Shown piece after piece: positions 1-7,846 of a stretch of 47,440 nucleotides of DNA. The notes beneath the pieces are model-generated. The model did no database searches and was not told where the DNA came from. It saw only the letters and a program-made list of their open reading frames with translations. The stretch spans positions 1 to 47,440 of the forward strand of contig JAJFTE010000065.1 of the NCBI GenBank assembly GCA_021373175.1. The letters run 5' to 3'. The DNA comes from Actinomycetes bacterium. Its GTDB lineage: Bacteria; Actinomycetota; Coriobacteriia; Anaerosomatales; Anaerosomataceae. The number at the start of each line of letters is the position of its first letter. The first letter of the stretch is position 1. A program made the translations under genes and the position numbers.

Positions 1-696
1 AAGGCGATCGGCGTTCCGCTTGCGAAGGTGGCTGCGCGTGTGATGACGGGCGAGATGCTCGCCGATCTTGCGCTGCCTGCCGAGAACCGCGAGTTCTCGC
101 GCTTCTGCGTGAAAGAAGCGGTCATGCCGTTCGGGAGATTCCCGGGCGCCGATTCGGTCCTGGGCCCGGAGATGAAGTCGACCGGCGAGGTCATGGGCCT
201 GGCCACTGATTTCCCGGCCGCATACGCGAAGAGCCAGCTGGCCATCGACTACTCGCTCCCGAGCGAAGGCACGGCGTTCGTGTCGGTGTGTGATCGCGAC
301 AAGCGTGCGATCGTGGGTGTGGCGCGTCACCTCAACCAGCTCAACTTCCAGCTGCTCTCGACATCCGGCACTGCCAAGGCGCTGCGCGCCGCCGGGATCC
401 CCGTCACACAGGTGCTGAAGGTCCATGAGGGCCGTCCCAATATCGTGGACGCCATGACGAACGATGAAGTGCAGCTCGTGATCAACACGCCGTTCGGGCG
501 CGAGACTCGAAGCGACGGGTATCAGATCCGGGCCGCAGCCATCAGGCACGGCATCACGAACATCACGACCATTGAGGCCGCGCAGGCTGCCGTTCAGGCG
601 ATTGAGGCGATCAAAGAGCAGCGGCTTGGCGTGAGCGCGTTGCAGGACTTCGAACAGTGGGTGCCCCCGAGGTCGCGAGACCGGGCGTCGACGTGA
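1..696 (+). CDS. carB: Carbamoyl-phosphate synthase large subunit, C-terminal part
   Basis: This is the 3' end of carB, open from the first base of the window with the N-terminal part outside. The large subunit makes carbamoyl phosphate from ammonia, bicarbonate and two ATP in pyrimidine and arginine synthesis. The fragment of about 231 residues holds the end of the second ATP-grasp half (EAVMPFGRFPGADSVLGPEM, then KSTGEVMG) and the C-terminal MGS-like allosteric domain (STSGTAKALRAAGI, NTPFGRETRSDGYQIRAAA). The last residues after FEQWVPP look like an unconserved tail. Its TGA stop overlaps the GTG start of pyrK, so it is translated as part of the pyr operon. Identification is firm; only completeness is limited by the window edge. 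Confidence 0.96.
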   Translation, partial: KAIGVPLAKVAARVMTGEMLADLALPAENREFSRFCVKEAVMPFGRFPGADSVLGPEMKSTGEVMGLATDFPAAYAKSQLAIDYSLPSEGTAFVSVCDRDKRAIVGVARHLNQLNFQLLSTSGTAKALRAAGIPVTQVLKVHEGRPNIVDAMTNDEVQLVINTPFGRETRSDGYQIRAAAIRHGITNITTIEAAQAAVQAIEAIKEQRLGVSALQDFEQWVPPRSRDRAST

Positions 697-1538
697 GCGG
701 TGCGTGCTCGCATGAAGCGGGGCACCCGCTTCTCGAGAACGTGATCGTGCTGTCGAACGATCGCGTGGCCGAGGGCGTTGGCGTCATCGTCCTTCAGTCG
801 CCACGCGTGGCGGCCGCGGTTCGGCCTGGCCAGTTCGTGCACCTGCGTATCGCCGAAGGCAGCGACTTTATCCTTCGTCGTCCCTTTTCGGTCCATCGCG
901 CCGAGGAGGGCCGTATTCACATCCTTTATCAGGTGCTCGGTCCCGGCACGCGCGTGCTTTCGGAAAAGTGGCAGGGCGATAAGATGGACCTCATCGGTCC
1001 TCTCGGCCATGGGTGGCAGGTTCCAAACGGGGTGGCGCATGCGCTGCTCGTGGCAGGCGGTCTTGGCGCCGCGCCTCTCGGCATGCTTGCCGAGGAGCTC
1101 GCTCGGCGCGGTATAGCGGTCACGGTCGCCCATGGCGCCCCCACTGCGTCGCGCCTGGTGGGCCGAGATGTGTTCGAAGCGACTGCGCGTCGCGTGATGA
1201 CCTCGACCGATGACGGGAGTGCTGGCGAACGCGGCCTCGTGACCACGCTCGTAGAGCGGGCGCTTGACGCCGAGCGGCCTGACGTCGTGTACGCATGCGG
1301 TCCGGAGGCGATGGCGCGTATCGTGGCGGCGCACGCGGCTGGTGCCGATGTTCCCTGTCAGGTGTCGCTCGAACGCCTCATGGCGTGCGGTGTGGGCGCG
1401 TGCCTGTCGTGTGTTGTGGCGACGACCGAGGGCCAACGCCGGGCATGCGTTGAGGGTCCGGTATTCGATGCGGAGCGCGTGATCTGGGACGCGACCGGGA
1501 TTCCGCCGAAGCACGAGGAGTCTGCGTGGCACCTGTGA
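693..1538 (+). CDS. pyrK: Dihydroorotate dehydrogenase B, electron transfer subunit
   Basis: PyrK carries FAD and a [2Fe-2S] cluster and passes electrons from dihydroorotate oxidation in PyrD to NAD+. From the GTG at 693 it is 281 residues. It has the flavin-binding RRPFS motif near residue 62-66, a glycine-rich NAD loop AGGLGAAPL near 121-129, and the cluster-binding cysteines CGVGACLSC with a fourth Cys in RRACVEGP (about C232, C237, C240, C252). The GTG at 693 was chosen because it forms a GTGA overlap with the carB stop; an in-frame GTG at 657 would add 12 unconserved residues. It overlaps pyrD by 13 bases, consistent with coupled synthesis of the two subunits. Confidence 0.95.
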   Translation: MSGACSHEAGHPLLENVIVLSNDRVAEGVGVIVLQSPRVAAAVRPGQFVHLRIAEGSDFILRRPFSVHRAEEGRIHILYQVLGPGTRVLSEKWQGDKMDLIGPLGHGWQVPNGVAHALLVAGGLGAAPLGMLAEELARRGIAVTVAHGAPTASRLVGRDVFEATARRVMTSTDDGSAGERGLVTTLVERALDAERPDVVYACGPEAMARIVAAHAAGADVPCQVSLERLMACGVGACLSCVVATTEGQRRACVEGPVFDAERVIWDATGIPPKHEESAWHL

Positions 1539-2461
1539 ACCGTAGCATGAACGTAGACATGACGGTGAGGCTCGGCTCTCTGGAGCTGCGTAACCCGGTG
1601 ATGACCGCGTCGGGTACCTTCGCGTCCGGCCGCGAGTATGCCGAGTTCGTGGATCTTGAGCGGCTCGGCGCAGTAGTGACGAAAGGCGTGAGCATGACTG
1701 CGTGGGCAGGCAACGCCAGTCCCCGGATCGCGGAGACCCCGAGCGGCATGCTGAACTCGATCGGTTTGCAGAACCCAGGCGTCGAGGCGTTCTGCCAAAC
1801 CGACCTTCCGTGGCTGGCAGCACGAGACGTTCCCATCGTGGTGAACGTGTCCGGTCACAGCATCGCCGAGTACGTGGCGGTGGCCGGGCGACTCGATGCC
1901 GAACCCGATGTCGATGCTCTCGAGGTCAACATCTCGTGCCCGAACGTCGACGAAGGTGGTATGACCTTTGGCACGACATGCGCCGCAGCAGGCGATGTCA
2001 CGCGAGCCGTGCGTGCCGCCACAAGCAAGACCCTCATCGTGAAGTTGAGCCCGAATGTCACCGACATAACAGAGATAGCGCGTGCGGTCGAAGCAGAAGG
2101 AGCCGACGCAGTGAGCCTCATCAACACGCTTCTGGGGATGGCTATCGACACTGACACCTGGCGGCCCAAGCTCGCACGCGGGGCCGGTGGGCTTTCCGGC
2201 CCGGCGATACGGCCGGTCGCCGTCCGCATGGTGTGGCAGGTCGCCTCGGCCGTGGCAGTGCCGGTCGTGGGCATGGGCGGCATCATGAACGCCCGGGATG
2301 CCGCTGAGTTCATGCTGGCGGGAGCGACGGCCGTGGCCGTGGGCACGGCCAACTTCGTCGACCCGACGACGACGGTTCGTGTTCTCGACGGCCTGGAACA
2401 GTACTGTCAGGAGCGCGGGATCGCGCAGGTCTCGGCGCTCACGGGCGCGCTGAAGGCGTGA
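1526..2461 (+). CDS. pyrD: Dihydroorotate dehydrogenase B, catalytic subunit
   Basis: FMN-containing class 1B dihydroorotate dehydrogenase of 311 residues, converting dihydroorotate to orotate with PyrK as electron partner. Visible motifs are the N-terminal [10 protein letters not shown] strand, the NSIGLQNPG segment, NISCPN near residues 135-140 with the active-site Cys region, and the FMN-phosphate loop GMGGI followed by [12 protein letters not shown]. The start is GTG with GAGGAG about seven bases upstream, lying inside the end of pyrK. The adjacent pyrK and the Cys in NISCPN support type 1B (NAD-linked) rather than fumarate- or quinone-linked forms. Confidence 0.96.
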   Translation: MAPVNRSMNVDMTVRLGSLELRNPVMTASGTFASGREYAEFVDLERLGAVVTKGVSMTAWAGNASPRIAETPSGMLNSIGLQNPGVEAFCQTDLPWLAARDVPIVVNVSGHSIAEYVAVAGRLDAEPDVDALEVNISCPNVDEGGMTFGTTCAAAGDVTRAVRAATSKTLIVKLSPNVTDITEIARAVEAEGADAVSLINTLLGMAIDTDTWRPKLARGAGGLSGPAIRPVAVRMVWQVASAVAVPVVGMGGIMNARDAAEFMLAGATAVAVGTANFVDPTTTVRVLDGLEQYCQERGIAQVSALTGALKA

Positions 2462-2474
2462 GGGGGAGCGGCTT

Positions 2475-2691
2475 GTGACCGAGCAGAACGTGCCTTGGGA
2501 GGACAGGCCATCCGGGGCGCGGGTGCCGGGGCCGCTTCCATTGCGGTTGGCGAGGAGTGGGACGGGCAGGCATACGCTACCGCGACGGTCCGGTGCCGCA
2601 GGAGTGGGTGGAGCTCACACGCAGCGATATCCATGGCGGGAACCGGGAAACCGTGTGGCAAGGCCTGAAGTCTGACGTGAACACCGATTAG
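2475..2691 (+). pseudogene. Possible small pyr-operon ORF broken by two single-base frame changes
   Basis: The pyrD-pyrF gap holds no intact recognisable gene. A GTG at 2475 has a strong ribosome site (GGGGGAGCGG) and begins MTEQNVPW. From about 2498 the next frame reads protein-like (IAVGEEWDGQAY). From about 2555 the third frame reads RYRDGPVPQEWVELTRSDI and ends at a TAG at 2689-2691. Adding one base near 2498 (in a GGG run) and one near 2554 would give a single protein of about 70 residues. This composite is inference and I recognise no family. It may be a decayed gene, a sequencing artefact or chance. The uninterrupted 66-codon reading from 2475 to 2675 looks unnatural after its first residues. 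Confidence 0.35.
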
Positions 2692-2715
2692 ACCCGCTGG
2701 AGCGAAAGGACACGT

Positions 2716-3417
2716 ATGCGAGACAAGATCATCGTGGCGCTCGACCTGCCGGACGAGGCGGCGGCTCTTGCGGTCGCCCGTTCGCTCAAGGGCCAGGCAG
2801 CGTGGGTGAAAGTGGGTATGACGCTCTTTTATGCCGAAGGGCCCCAAATCGTTCGTGAGCTTCGCGCCCTCGGATTTAAGGTGTTCGTCGATCTTAAGCT
2901 CAACGACATTCCGCACCAGGTGCGTGGCGCGTGCCGCACGCTCGTGCGTCAGGGCGCCGATATGATCACCGTGCATGCGACCGGCGGACGTGCGATGCTT
3001 TCCGTCGCCGCCGAGGAGGTCGCCAGTGCCGCCGAGCGGTTCAGGGTGCGCAAGCCGGTGCTTGTGGCGGTGACGGTGCTCACCAGTCTCGATGACGCCG
3101 CGCTCGCCGAGATAGGCTGCCTGACCACGGTCTCCGAGCAGGTCTCGAAGCTCGCGGTGCTGGCGCGAGATTGCCGCTGCGACGGCGTGGTGTGCGCTCC
3201 GGGCGAAGCTGCGGCGATGCGTGCCCTGCTCGGCAATGAGGCGTACGTCGTGACGCCTGGTGTTCGCCCGGCGTGGGCCGAGGCCCAGGACCAGGCGCGC
3301 GTCGCGACGCCGCGGGAGGCTATTGACGCAGGTGCCTCGCACCTGGTCATCGGGCGTCCGATCACCGGTGCGGCGGATCCGGCAGCGGCGCTGCTGCGGA
3401 TCGTGGAAGGGGAGTAG
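2716..3417 (+). CDS. pyrF: Orotidine 5'-phosphate decarboxylase
   Basis: Decarboxylates OMP to UMP, the last step of de novo pyrimidine synthesis. The 233-residue protein is a TIM barrel of normal length for the PyrF family. The catalytic Asp-Lys-Asp set is visible in DLKLNDIPHQ (D59, K61, D64). The C-terminal phosphate-binding strands GVRP and HLVIGRPITGAADPA are present. The ATG start is preceded by GAAAGGAC about six bases upstream. It is separated from pyrE by three bases, so the two final enzymes of the pathway are co-translated. Confidence 0.96.
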   Translation: MRDKIIVALDLPDEAAALAVARSLKGQAAWVKVGMTLFYAEGPQIVRELRALGFKVFVDLKLNDIPHQVRGACRTLVRQGADMITVHATGGRAMLSVAAEEVASAAERFRVRKPVLVAVTVLTSLDDAALAEIGCLTTVSEQVSKLAVLARDCRCDGVVCAPGEAAAMRALLGNEAYVVTPGVRPAWAEAQDQARVATPREAIDAGASHLVIGRPITGAADPAAALLRIVEGE

Positions 3418-3420
3418 ACG

Positions 3421-4005
3421 ATGGCAGCGATGAGCGAACCCGAGGTGCTCGCAGCGCTGACGGAAGCGAGGGCGATACTGTCGGGACATTTTCAGCTGAC
3501 GAGCGGACGGCACTCTGATACGTACGTCCAATGTGCGCGCGTGCTTGAGGATCCCGCTCTGACGATGCGCCTTGCGGCAGCGATGGTGGATAGAATCGGC
3601 GAGCGGCGAATCGATCTCGTCATCTCGCCAGCGGTCGGCGGAATCATCATCGGGTTCGCTGTTGCGCAGATCCTCGGTGTGAGGTTCATCTTCACGGAGC
3701 GACTCGGTGGAGCCATGGTCTTGCGCCGGGGATTCGAGATCGCGGCTGGTGCCCGCGTGCTTGTGGTGGAAGACGTGGTCACGACGGGTGGATCGGTTGC
3801 CGAAGTCATCGGTCTTGTCCGTGCGGCGGGGGCAGAACCCATGGCCGTGGCGTCGCTCATCGACCGCGGGGGCCCCAAGGCGTTCGACGTTGAGCTTGTG
3901 CCTCTACTTGTCCTTGAGGTTGAGTCATGGGAGGCCGAGTCGTGCGGTCTTTGTTTGGCCGGCAAGCCGTTCTACTCGCCGGGGAGCCGTCGACTTTCCG
4001 AGTAA
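3421..4005 (+). CDS. pyrE: Orotate phosphoribosyltransferase
   Basis: Joins orotate and PRPP to give OMP, the substrate of PyrF just upstream. The 194-residue protein has the orotate-binding segment FQLTSGRHSDTYVQC near residues 24-38 and the PRPP-binding motif VLVVEDVVTTGGS at 113-125. It belongs to the shorter PyrE group common in actinobacteria and archaea-like lineages. It is the last gene of the pyr operon; a new promoter lies immediately downstream at 4009. No terminator with a clear T-run was seen between it and that promoter. Confidence 0.95.
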   Translation: MAAMSEPEVLAALTEARAILSGHFQLTSGRHSDTYVQCARVLEDPALTMRLAAAMVDRIGERRIDLVISPAVGGIIIGFAVAQILGVRFIFTERLGGAMVLRRGFEIAAGARVLVVEDVVTTGGSVAEVIGLVRAAGAEPMAVASLIDRGGPKAFDVELVPLLVLEVESWEAESCGLCLAGKPFYSPGSRRLSE

Positions 4006-4008
4006 GGG

Positions 4009-4037
4009 TTGGCATATACGCAGGTCAAGGGTAGTAT
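4009..4037 (+). promoter_or_regulatory. Sigma-70-type promoter for mihF-gmk-rpoZ
   Basis: TTGGCA at 4009-4014 and TAGTAT at 4032-4037 are separated by exactly 17 bases, a close match to the housekeeping consensus. It lies just after the pyrE stop and about 100 bases before the mihF start, giving an untranslated leader of roughly 95 bases. The leader contains the short inverted repeat GTGT-AGGTA-ACAC near 4053-4065. Confidence 0.65.
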
Positions 4038-4139
4038 CAACGTTGCTGTCACGTGTAGGTAACACATGCCATGGGGCACGCACCAGGTAGACCGACACGC
4101 ATATGCACCGCCGCCGGGAGTGGAGAACGAGGAGGAACC

Positions 4140-4448
4140 ATGGCTCTGCCGAACCTGTCTGAGGCCGATCGCACGGCCGCTCTGAAGAAAGCTGCCGAGG
4201 CGCGTCAGAAGCGTGCCGCGCTGCGTCAGGAGATCAAGAGCGGTAAGGTCGATTTCGCTACCGTCATGAAGCGGTCCGAGGATCCGATCGTCGCGCGTAT
4301 GAAGGTCGCGACGCTCCTCGAGAGCCTGCCAGGCTTCGGCAAGGCGAAGGCGGCCAAGATCATGGAAGAGCTGGAGATTTCTGAGAGCCGTCGGGTTCAG
4401 GGGCTTGGCACCCGACAGCTCGAGATGCTCATGCAGCGTCTCGGTTAG
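4140..4448 (+). CDS. mihF: Actinobacterial integration host factor (mIHF)
   Basis: Small basic nucleoid-associated DNA-binding protein of 102 residues. Family knowledge: mIHF is an essential nucleoid protein restricted to Actinobacteria and unrelated to the HU/IHF fold. The sequence shows an N-terminal charged helix (residues 8-35) and the helix-two-turn-helix region around LPGFGKAKAAKIMEEL, ending in RRVQGLGTRQLEML. The ATG is preceded by GAGGAGG about six bases upstream. It is followed by gmk after 13 bases and then rpoZ, an order widely conserved in Actinobacteria and one of the better taxonomic markers in the window. Confidence 0.95.
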   Translation: MALPNLSEADRTAALKKAAEARQKRAALRQEIKSGKVDFATVMKRSEDPIVARMKVATLLESLPGFGKAKAAKIMEELEISESRRVQGLGTRQLEMLMQRLG

Positions 4449-4461
4449 TCGTTACCGGCGG

Positions 4462-5022
4462 ATGCGCACTGGCAATCTGATCATCATCTCCGGGCCTTCG
4501 GGCGCGGGCAAAGGAACGTTGGTCAAGCGCCTTGCGAGCAGAGTCCCCGAGGTGTGGGTCTCGGTCTCTGCGACGACGCGTGCGCCCCGACCGGACGAGA
4601 TCGATGGCCGCGACTACATCTTCCTCTCAGAAGAGGAGTTTGACCGTCGCGTGAATGCAGGCGACTTCCTCGAGTGGGCGACCGTCCATGGCAATCGCTA
4701 TGGGACGCTGCGTGCTACAGTAGAAGAGAAGATCGGCGAGGGTCGCCAGGTGATTCTTGAGATCGATCCGCAGGGTGCCGCGCAGGTGAAGGCGTTCATG
4801 CCGCACGCAGTGCTCATCTTCATCCTCGCTCCCTCGATGAAGGAGCTCGAACGCCGGATTCGGGAGCGCGGAGCTGAGACCGATGAACAGGTCGCCATGC
4901 GGCTTGCGACGGCGGTCCGCGAGTTGGAACTTGTGGGTACATACGATTATGTGGTAGAAAACGACGACGTGCTCCGCACCACGGACGAACTTGCGGAGAT
5001 CGTCTCATCCCTCGGCGGTTAG
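4462..5022 (+). CDS. gmk: Guanylate kinase
   Basis: Phosphorylates GMP to GDP with ATP. The 186-residue protein starts at ATG 4462 and has the P-loop GPSGAGKGT at residues 11-19, the GMP-binding stretch SVSATTRAPRPDEIDGRDY, the segment FLEWATVHGNRYGT and the lid arginines in LERRIRERG. Length and motif order are normal for the family. The ribosome site is weak (CGGCGG directly upstream), so translation is probably coupled to mihF, whose stop is 13 bases away. rpoZ follows after nine bases. Confidence 0.96.
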   Translation: MRTGNLIIISGPSGAGKGTLVKRLASRVPEVWVSVSATTRAPRPDEIDGRDYIFLSEEEFDRRVNAGDFLEWATVHGNRYGTLRATVEEKIGEGRQVILEIDPQGAAQVKAFMPHAVLIFILAPSMKELERRIRERGAETDEQVAMRLATAVRELELVGTYDYVVENDDVLRTTDELAEIVSSLGG

Positions 5023-5031
5023 GAATTCCTG

Positions 5032-5280
5032 ATGGTCATCAAGCCCGATATCGACCTGCTGCTTGCTAAGGTCGACTCCAAGTACACGCTATGCATCGTC
5101 GCCGCTCGTCGCGCGCGACAGATCAACGACATGGTGCATGGTGTCCGCGACCAGGCGTTGCTCACCATGGCCGCGTCGCAGATCGCGCAGATCACGAGCA
5201 CGAAGCCTCTGACGTTGGCGCTCGATGAGATCGCAAGCGGAGACATCGGTTACGAGCGCACGGCCGAATCGTACAAGTAG
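5032..5280 (+). CDS. rpoZ: DNA-directed RNA polymerase omega subunit
   Basis: Small subunit (82 residues) that helps assemble RNA polymerase by holding the beta-prime subunit. Features typical of the family are the N-terminal KPDIDLLLAKVDSKYTLCIV, the helix AARRARQINDM and the C-terminal EIASGDI segment. It is the last gene of the mihF-gmk-rpoZ operon and is followed 24 bases later by a strong hairpin terminator. Confidence 0.93.
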   Translation: MVIKPDIDLLLAKVDSKYTLCIVAARRARQINDMVHGVRDQALLTMAASQIAQITSTKPLTLALDEIASGDIGYERTAESYK

Positions 5281-5303
5281 CGCGGCCGACCGGCAGCATA
5301 TGA

Positions 5304-5344
5304 TGTGCCCCGCGGCCGGAAACGGCGCGGGGCACATTCCTTTT
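5304..5344 (+). terminator. Rho-independent terminator after rpoZ
   Basis: A GC-rich hairpin with a 10-base perfect outer stem (TGTGCCCCGC pairing with GCGGGGCACA), an inner GCCG/CGGC stem with one bulged base and a GAAA loop spans 5304-5336. It is followed by TTCCTTTT. It sits between the rpoZ stop and the thiI start and closes the mihF operon. Confidence 0.85.
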
Positions 5345-5357
5345 CGGGGGTGAGCGT

Positions 5358-6569
5358 GTGTTCGAGCGGGCGGTCCTGGTGCATTACCACGAGATTGGGC
5401 TCAAAGGCCGGAACCGCGGACGCTTCGAGCGGCAGCTGCAGGACAACCTCGCGACCGCGGTGGGCACGCTCGCCTCGGCCGGAGTCCAGCGCGTGGCCAG
5501 CCGTCTTGTGATACCGGTGCCAGCCTCCCTTGCCGATGCGACGCTCGCTCGCGTCGCGGCCGTGCCTGGGGTCTCTTCGGCCTCGATCGCTTTCGTGACC
5601 TCGCGCGATCCACGCGAGATGGAACAAGCGGCCGTGCTGGCGGTGCGTGAGGCGGCGCCTGGCGCGCGCACGTTTGCGATAGCAGCCAGGCGCTCGGCCA
5701 CCGATCACGCGGAGCGCAGCCTTGATATGAACCGCCGGATCGGCGCCGCTGTGCAAGCCGAGACCGGCCTTCGCGTGAACCTCGACGCGCCTGACGTGCT
5801 GTGTCGGGTGGAGGTGGTTCAGGGCGAGGTCTACACCTTCGCACAGCGCGCCGAGGGACCCGGCGGGCTGCCCGTGGGCACCTCGGGCAAGGTGGTCTCG
5901 CTCCTCTCGGCAGGAATCGACTCGCCAGTCGCCACATGGCGTATGATCCGCAGGGGTGCCGTCGCCGTGGGCGTGCATTTCTCCGGCAGGCCGCAGACCG
6001 ATGACCTCTCGGAGCGCATCGCGGGCGAGATCGCCACAGTCCTTGAACGGACCGGTGGGTTTGCGCGTCTCTATGTTGTGCCGTTTGGCGATCTGCAGCG
6101 TGAGATGTCGCTTGCGGCTCCACCTGATCTGCGTATCTTGCTCTACCGGAGATTGATGGTGAGAGTCTCCGAGGCGATTGCCGAGCAGGAGCGGGCCGGG
6201 GCGCTCGTGACTGGAGAGAGTCTCGGCCAGGTGGCCTCACAGACGCTTGAAAACATCGCCGTCGTGGACGCTGCCGCGACGCTGCCTGTGCTTCGTCCCC
6301 TCGTGGGCAACGATAAGCAGGAGATCATCACCGAAGCGCGCAGGATCGGCACGTACGAACTGTCGATCCAGCCGCATGCCGACTGCTGCACTTTGTTCAT
6401 GCCGCGGACGCCAGAGACGCATGCTACGCTCACGCAGGTACAGCGTGGCGAGGAGGGCCTTGACGTCTCACGCATGGTGGATGACGCGCTCGCGTCGCTG
6501 TCCTGGACAGACTATGCGTGTGTTGCGTATCACGCTCCGAAACGCTGGCCCAGTAACTTCACGCGCTAA
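5358..6569 (+). CDS. thiI: tRNA 4-thiouridine synthase ThiI (no rhodanese domain)
   Basis: Uses ATP and a persulfide sulfur carrier to make 4-thiouridine at position 8 of tRNA; in some bacteria it also serves thiazole synthesis. The 403-residue protein has an N-terminal ferredoxin-like region, a THUMP domain at about 60-165 and a PP-loop ATPase with SAGIDSP at 184-190. There is no C-terminal rhodanese domain, as in many Gram-positive-type ThiI proteins. A CysCys pair at 343-344 (HADCCTLFMP) lies where the Escherichia coli enzyme has its reactive Cys344. The start is GTG, with a GGGGGTGAG ribosome site. No cysteine desulfurase gene is adjacent here. Confidence 0.93.
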   Translation: MFERAVLVHYHEIGLKGRNRGRFERQLQDNLATAVGTLASAGVQRVASRLVIPVPASLADATLARVAAVPGVSSASIAFVTSRDPREMEQAAVLAVREAAPGARTFAIAARRSATDHAERSLDMNRRIGAAVQAETGLRVNLDAPDVLCRVEVVQGEVYTFAQRAEGPGGLPVGTSGKVVSLLSAGIDSPVATWRMIRRGAVAVGVHFSGRPQTDDLSERIAGEIATVLERTGGFARLYVVPFGDLQREMSLAAPPDLRILLYRRLMVRVSEAIAEQERAGALVTGESLGQVASQTLENIAVVDAAATLPVLRPLVGNDKQEIITEARRIGTYELSIQPHADCCTLFMPRTPETHATLTQVQRGEEGLDVSRMVDDALASLSWTDYACVAYHAPKRWPSNFTR

Positions 6570-6609
6570 GTGCGCGGGCGTGCTTCCGGAACCCGAGGGG
6601 ATGCAGGCG

Positions 6610-7695
6610 ATGAAGCGGAGGGTATTGGTCCTGGAGCCATACTACGGCGGCTCGCACAAAGCCGTTCTGGATGCGCTCCTTCCGGTGCCGGGGTGGGGGT
6701 TCGACCTGCTGACGCTGCCAGCCCGCAAATGGAAATGGCGCATGCGGGGAGCCGCGATCACGATGGCCGATGAGGTGCGGCGGCTGTATGCGGCCGGCGC
6801 ACGATGGGATCTGGTGTTTGCGAGCACGTTCCTCAATCTGGCTGAGTTCAAAGGCCTCGCCGGCAGCGTCGTTGCCGACGTGCCCGCGGCCGTCTACTTC
6901 CACGAGAACCAGCTGGTGTATCCCGTGCGCCATGAAGCCGAATGGGACGTGCAGTTCCCGCTGACGAACATAACGAGCGCGCTTGCAGCGGATGCCTGCC
7001 TGTTCAACACGCAGTGGAATCTGGATTCCTTCAGGGAAGAGATCCCAGCGTTCTTGCTGCGGTTTCCCGACCACCATCCCGTTAGAGTCGCCGAGCGCAT
7101 CGCGGCGAAGTCCCAGGTCCTGGCACCGCCGTTCGACCCCGCGCCGTTCTCGGCGCGCGCTGTCCGCGGACCGCGCGCGCGCATCGTCTGGCCGCATCGG
7201 TGGGAGCACGACAAGGACCCTGAAGCCTTCTTCTCGGCCATGCGTACGCTTGCGGCCGAGGGGCTGGACTTCGAGGTCGTCGTTGCCGGGGCCGCGTTCC
7301 GCGAGACGAAAGCGCTCGTCGAAGCAGCTGCCGGTGCTCTTGGCGAGCGGCTCGTGCACCTGGGCGAGCCCGAGGGGAGGGGAGCGTACGCCGCGCTCTT
7401 AGGCAGCTGTGACATCGCCGTGTCGACGGCCGTGAACGAGTTCTTCGGCCTCGCGATGCTGGAGGCGTGCTACGCAGGCTGCATGCCGGTCGTGCCTGAC
7501 CGTCTGGCGTACCCTGAGCTCTATCCGGAGAAGTACCGATACTCCAGCGCCGAGGGTCTCGTGGCCAGGGTGCGCTCGCACATCCTCGATCGCCCCCGGC
7601 CCGGTGCGGCCCGCGAGCTCGCCGAGCCGTACACAGCCGAACGGCTTCGTGAAGCGTATCGCGCCACGTTCGACCGCATCGCGAATGCGCACTAA
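6610..7695 (+). CDS. tRNA-queuosine alpha-mannosyltransferase-like glycosyltransferase (DUF3524)
   Basis: A 361-residue protein of the family that includes animal GTDC1/QTMAN, which mannosylates queuosine in tRNA-Asp. Family landmarks are EPYYGGSHKAV at the N terminus, LPARKWKWRMRG, the YFHENQLVYPV segment, and a GT4-type C-terminal half with WPHRWEHDKDPEAFF and NEFFGLAMLEA. The ATG at 6610 is preferred over 6601 because GAGGGG lies nine bases upstream of it. It follows thiI by 40 bases, which fits a tRNA-modification pair. Activity on queuosine-tRNA is inferred from the family only; no queuosine synthesis gene is in this window. Confidence 0.8.
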   Translation: MKRRVLVLEPYYGGSHKAVLDALLPVPGWGFDLLTLPARKWKWRMRGAAITMADEVRRLYAAGARWDLVFASTFLNLAEFKGLAGSVVADVPAAVYFHENQLVYPVRHEAEWDVQFPLTNITSALAADACLFNTQWNLDSFREEIPAFLLRFPDHHPVRVAERIAAKSQVLAPPFDPAPFSARAVRGPRARIVWPHRWEHDKDPEAFFSAMRTLAAEGLDFEVVVAGAAFRETKALVEAAAGALGERLVHLGEPEGRGAYAALLGSCDIAVSTAVNEFFGLAMLEACYAGCMPVVPDRLAYPELYPEKYRYSSAEGLVARVRSHILDRPRPGAARELAEPYTAERLREAYRATFDRIANAH

Positions 7696-7721
7696 ACAGG
7701 GCGCGGGATTCTCCAGGTACC

Positions 7722-7750
7722 TTACACGGCAGTGTAGAGTGTGATACAAG
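7722..7750 (+). promoter_or_regulatory. Putative promoter with overlapping palindromic operator for the ABC exporter operon
   Basis: TTACAC at 7722-7727 and TACAAG at 7745-7750 are 17 bases apart. A perfect inverted repeat, TACAC-GGCA-GTGTA, covers 7723-7736, overlapping the -35 element. The arrangement suits a dimeric repressor. Operons with a DUF1648 protein and an ABC exporter are often governed by GntR/YtrA-type regulators, but no such regulator gene is in the window. Confidence 0.45.
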
Positions 7751-7846
7751 GTAGCCGGTGAGGCCATCTGGTACCGGAGGGAAGGCCGTCGGCATGGCGT
7801 GACCTGTCCTCGGCCATCGATTCACTGCTGCAAGGAGTTGATTCGC

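Noticed and set aside
594-1823. Open frame of 409 codons on the minus strand
   Set aside because: Antisense to the well-supported carB end, pyrK and pyrD; rich in Arg and His with no recognisable motifs, a high-GC shadow.
2407-3531. Open frame of 374 codons on the minus strand
   Set aside because: Antisense to pyrF and pyrE; composition typical of shadows and no family motifs.
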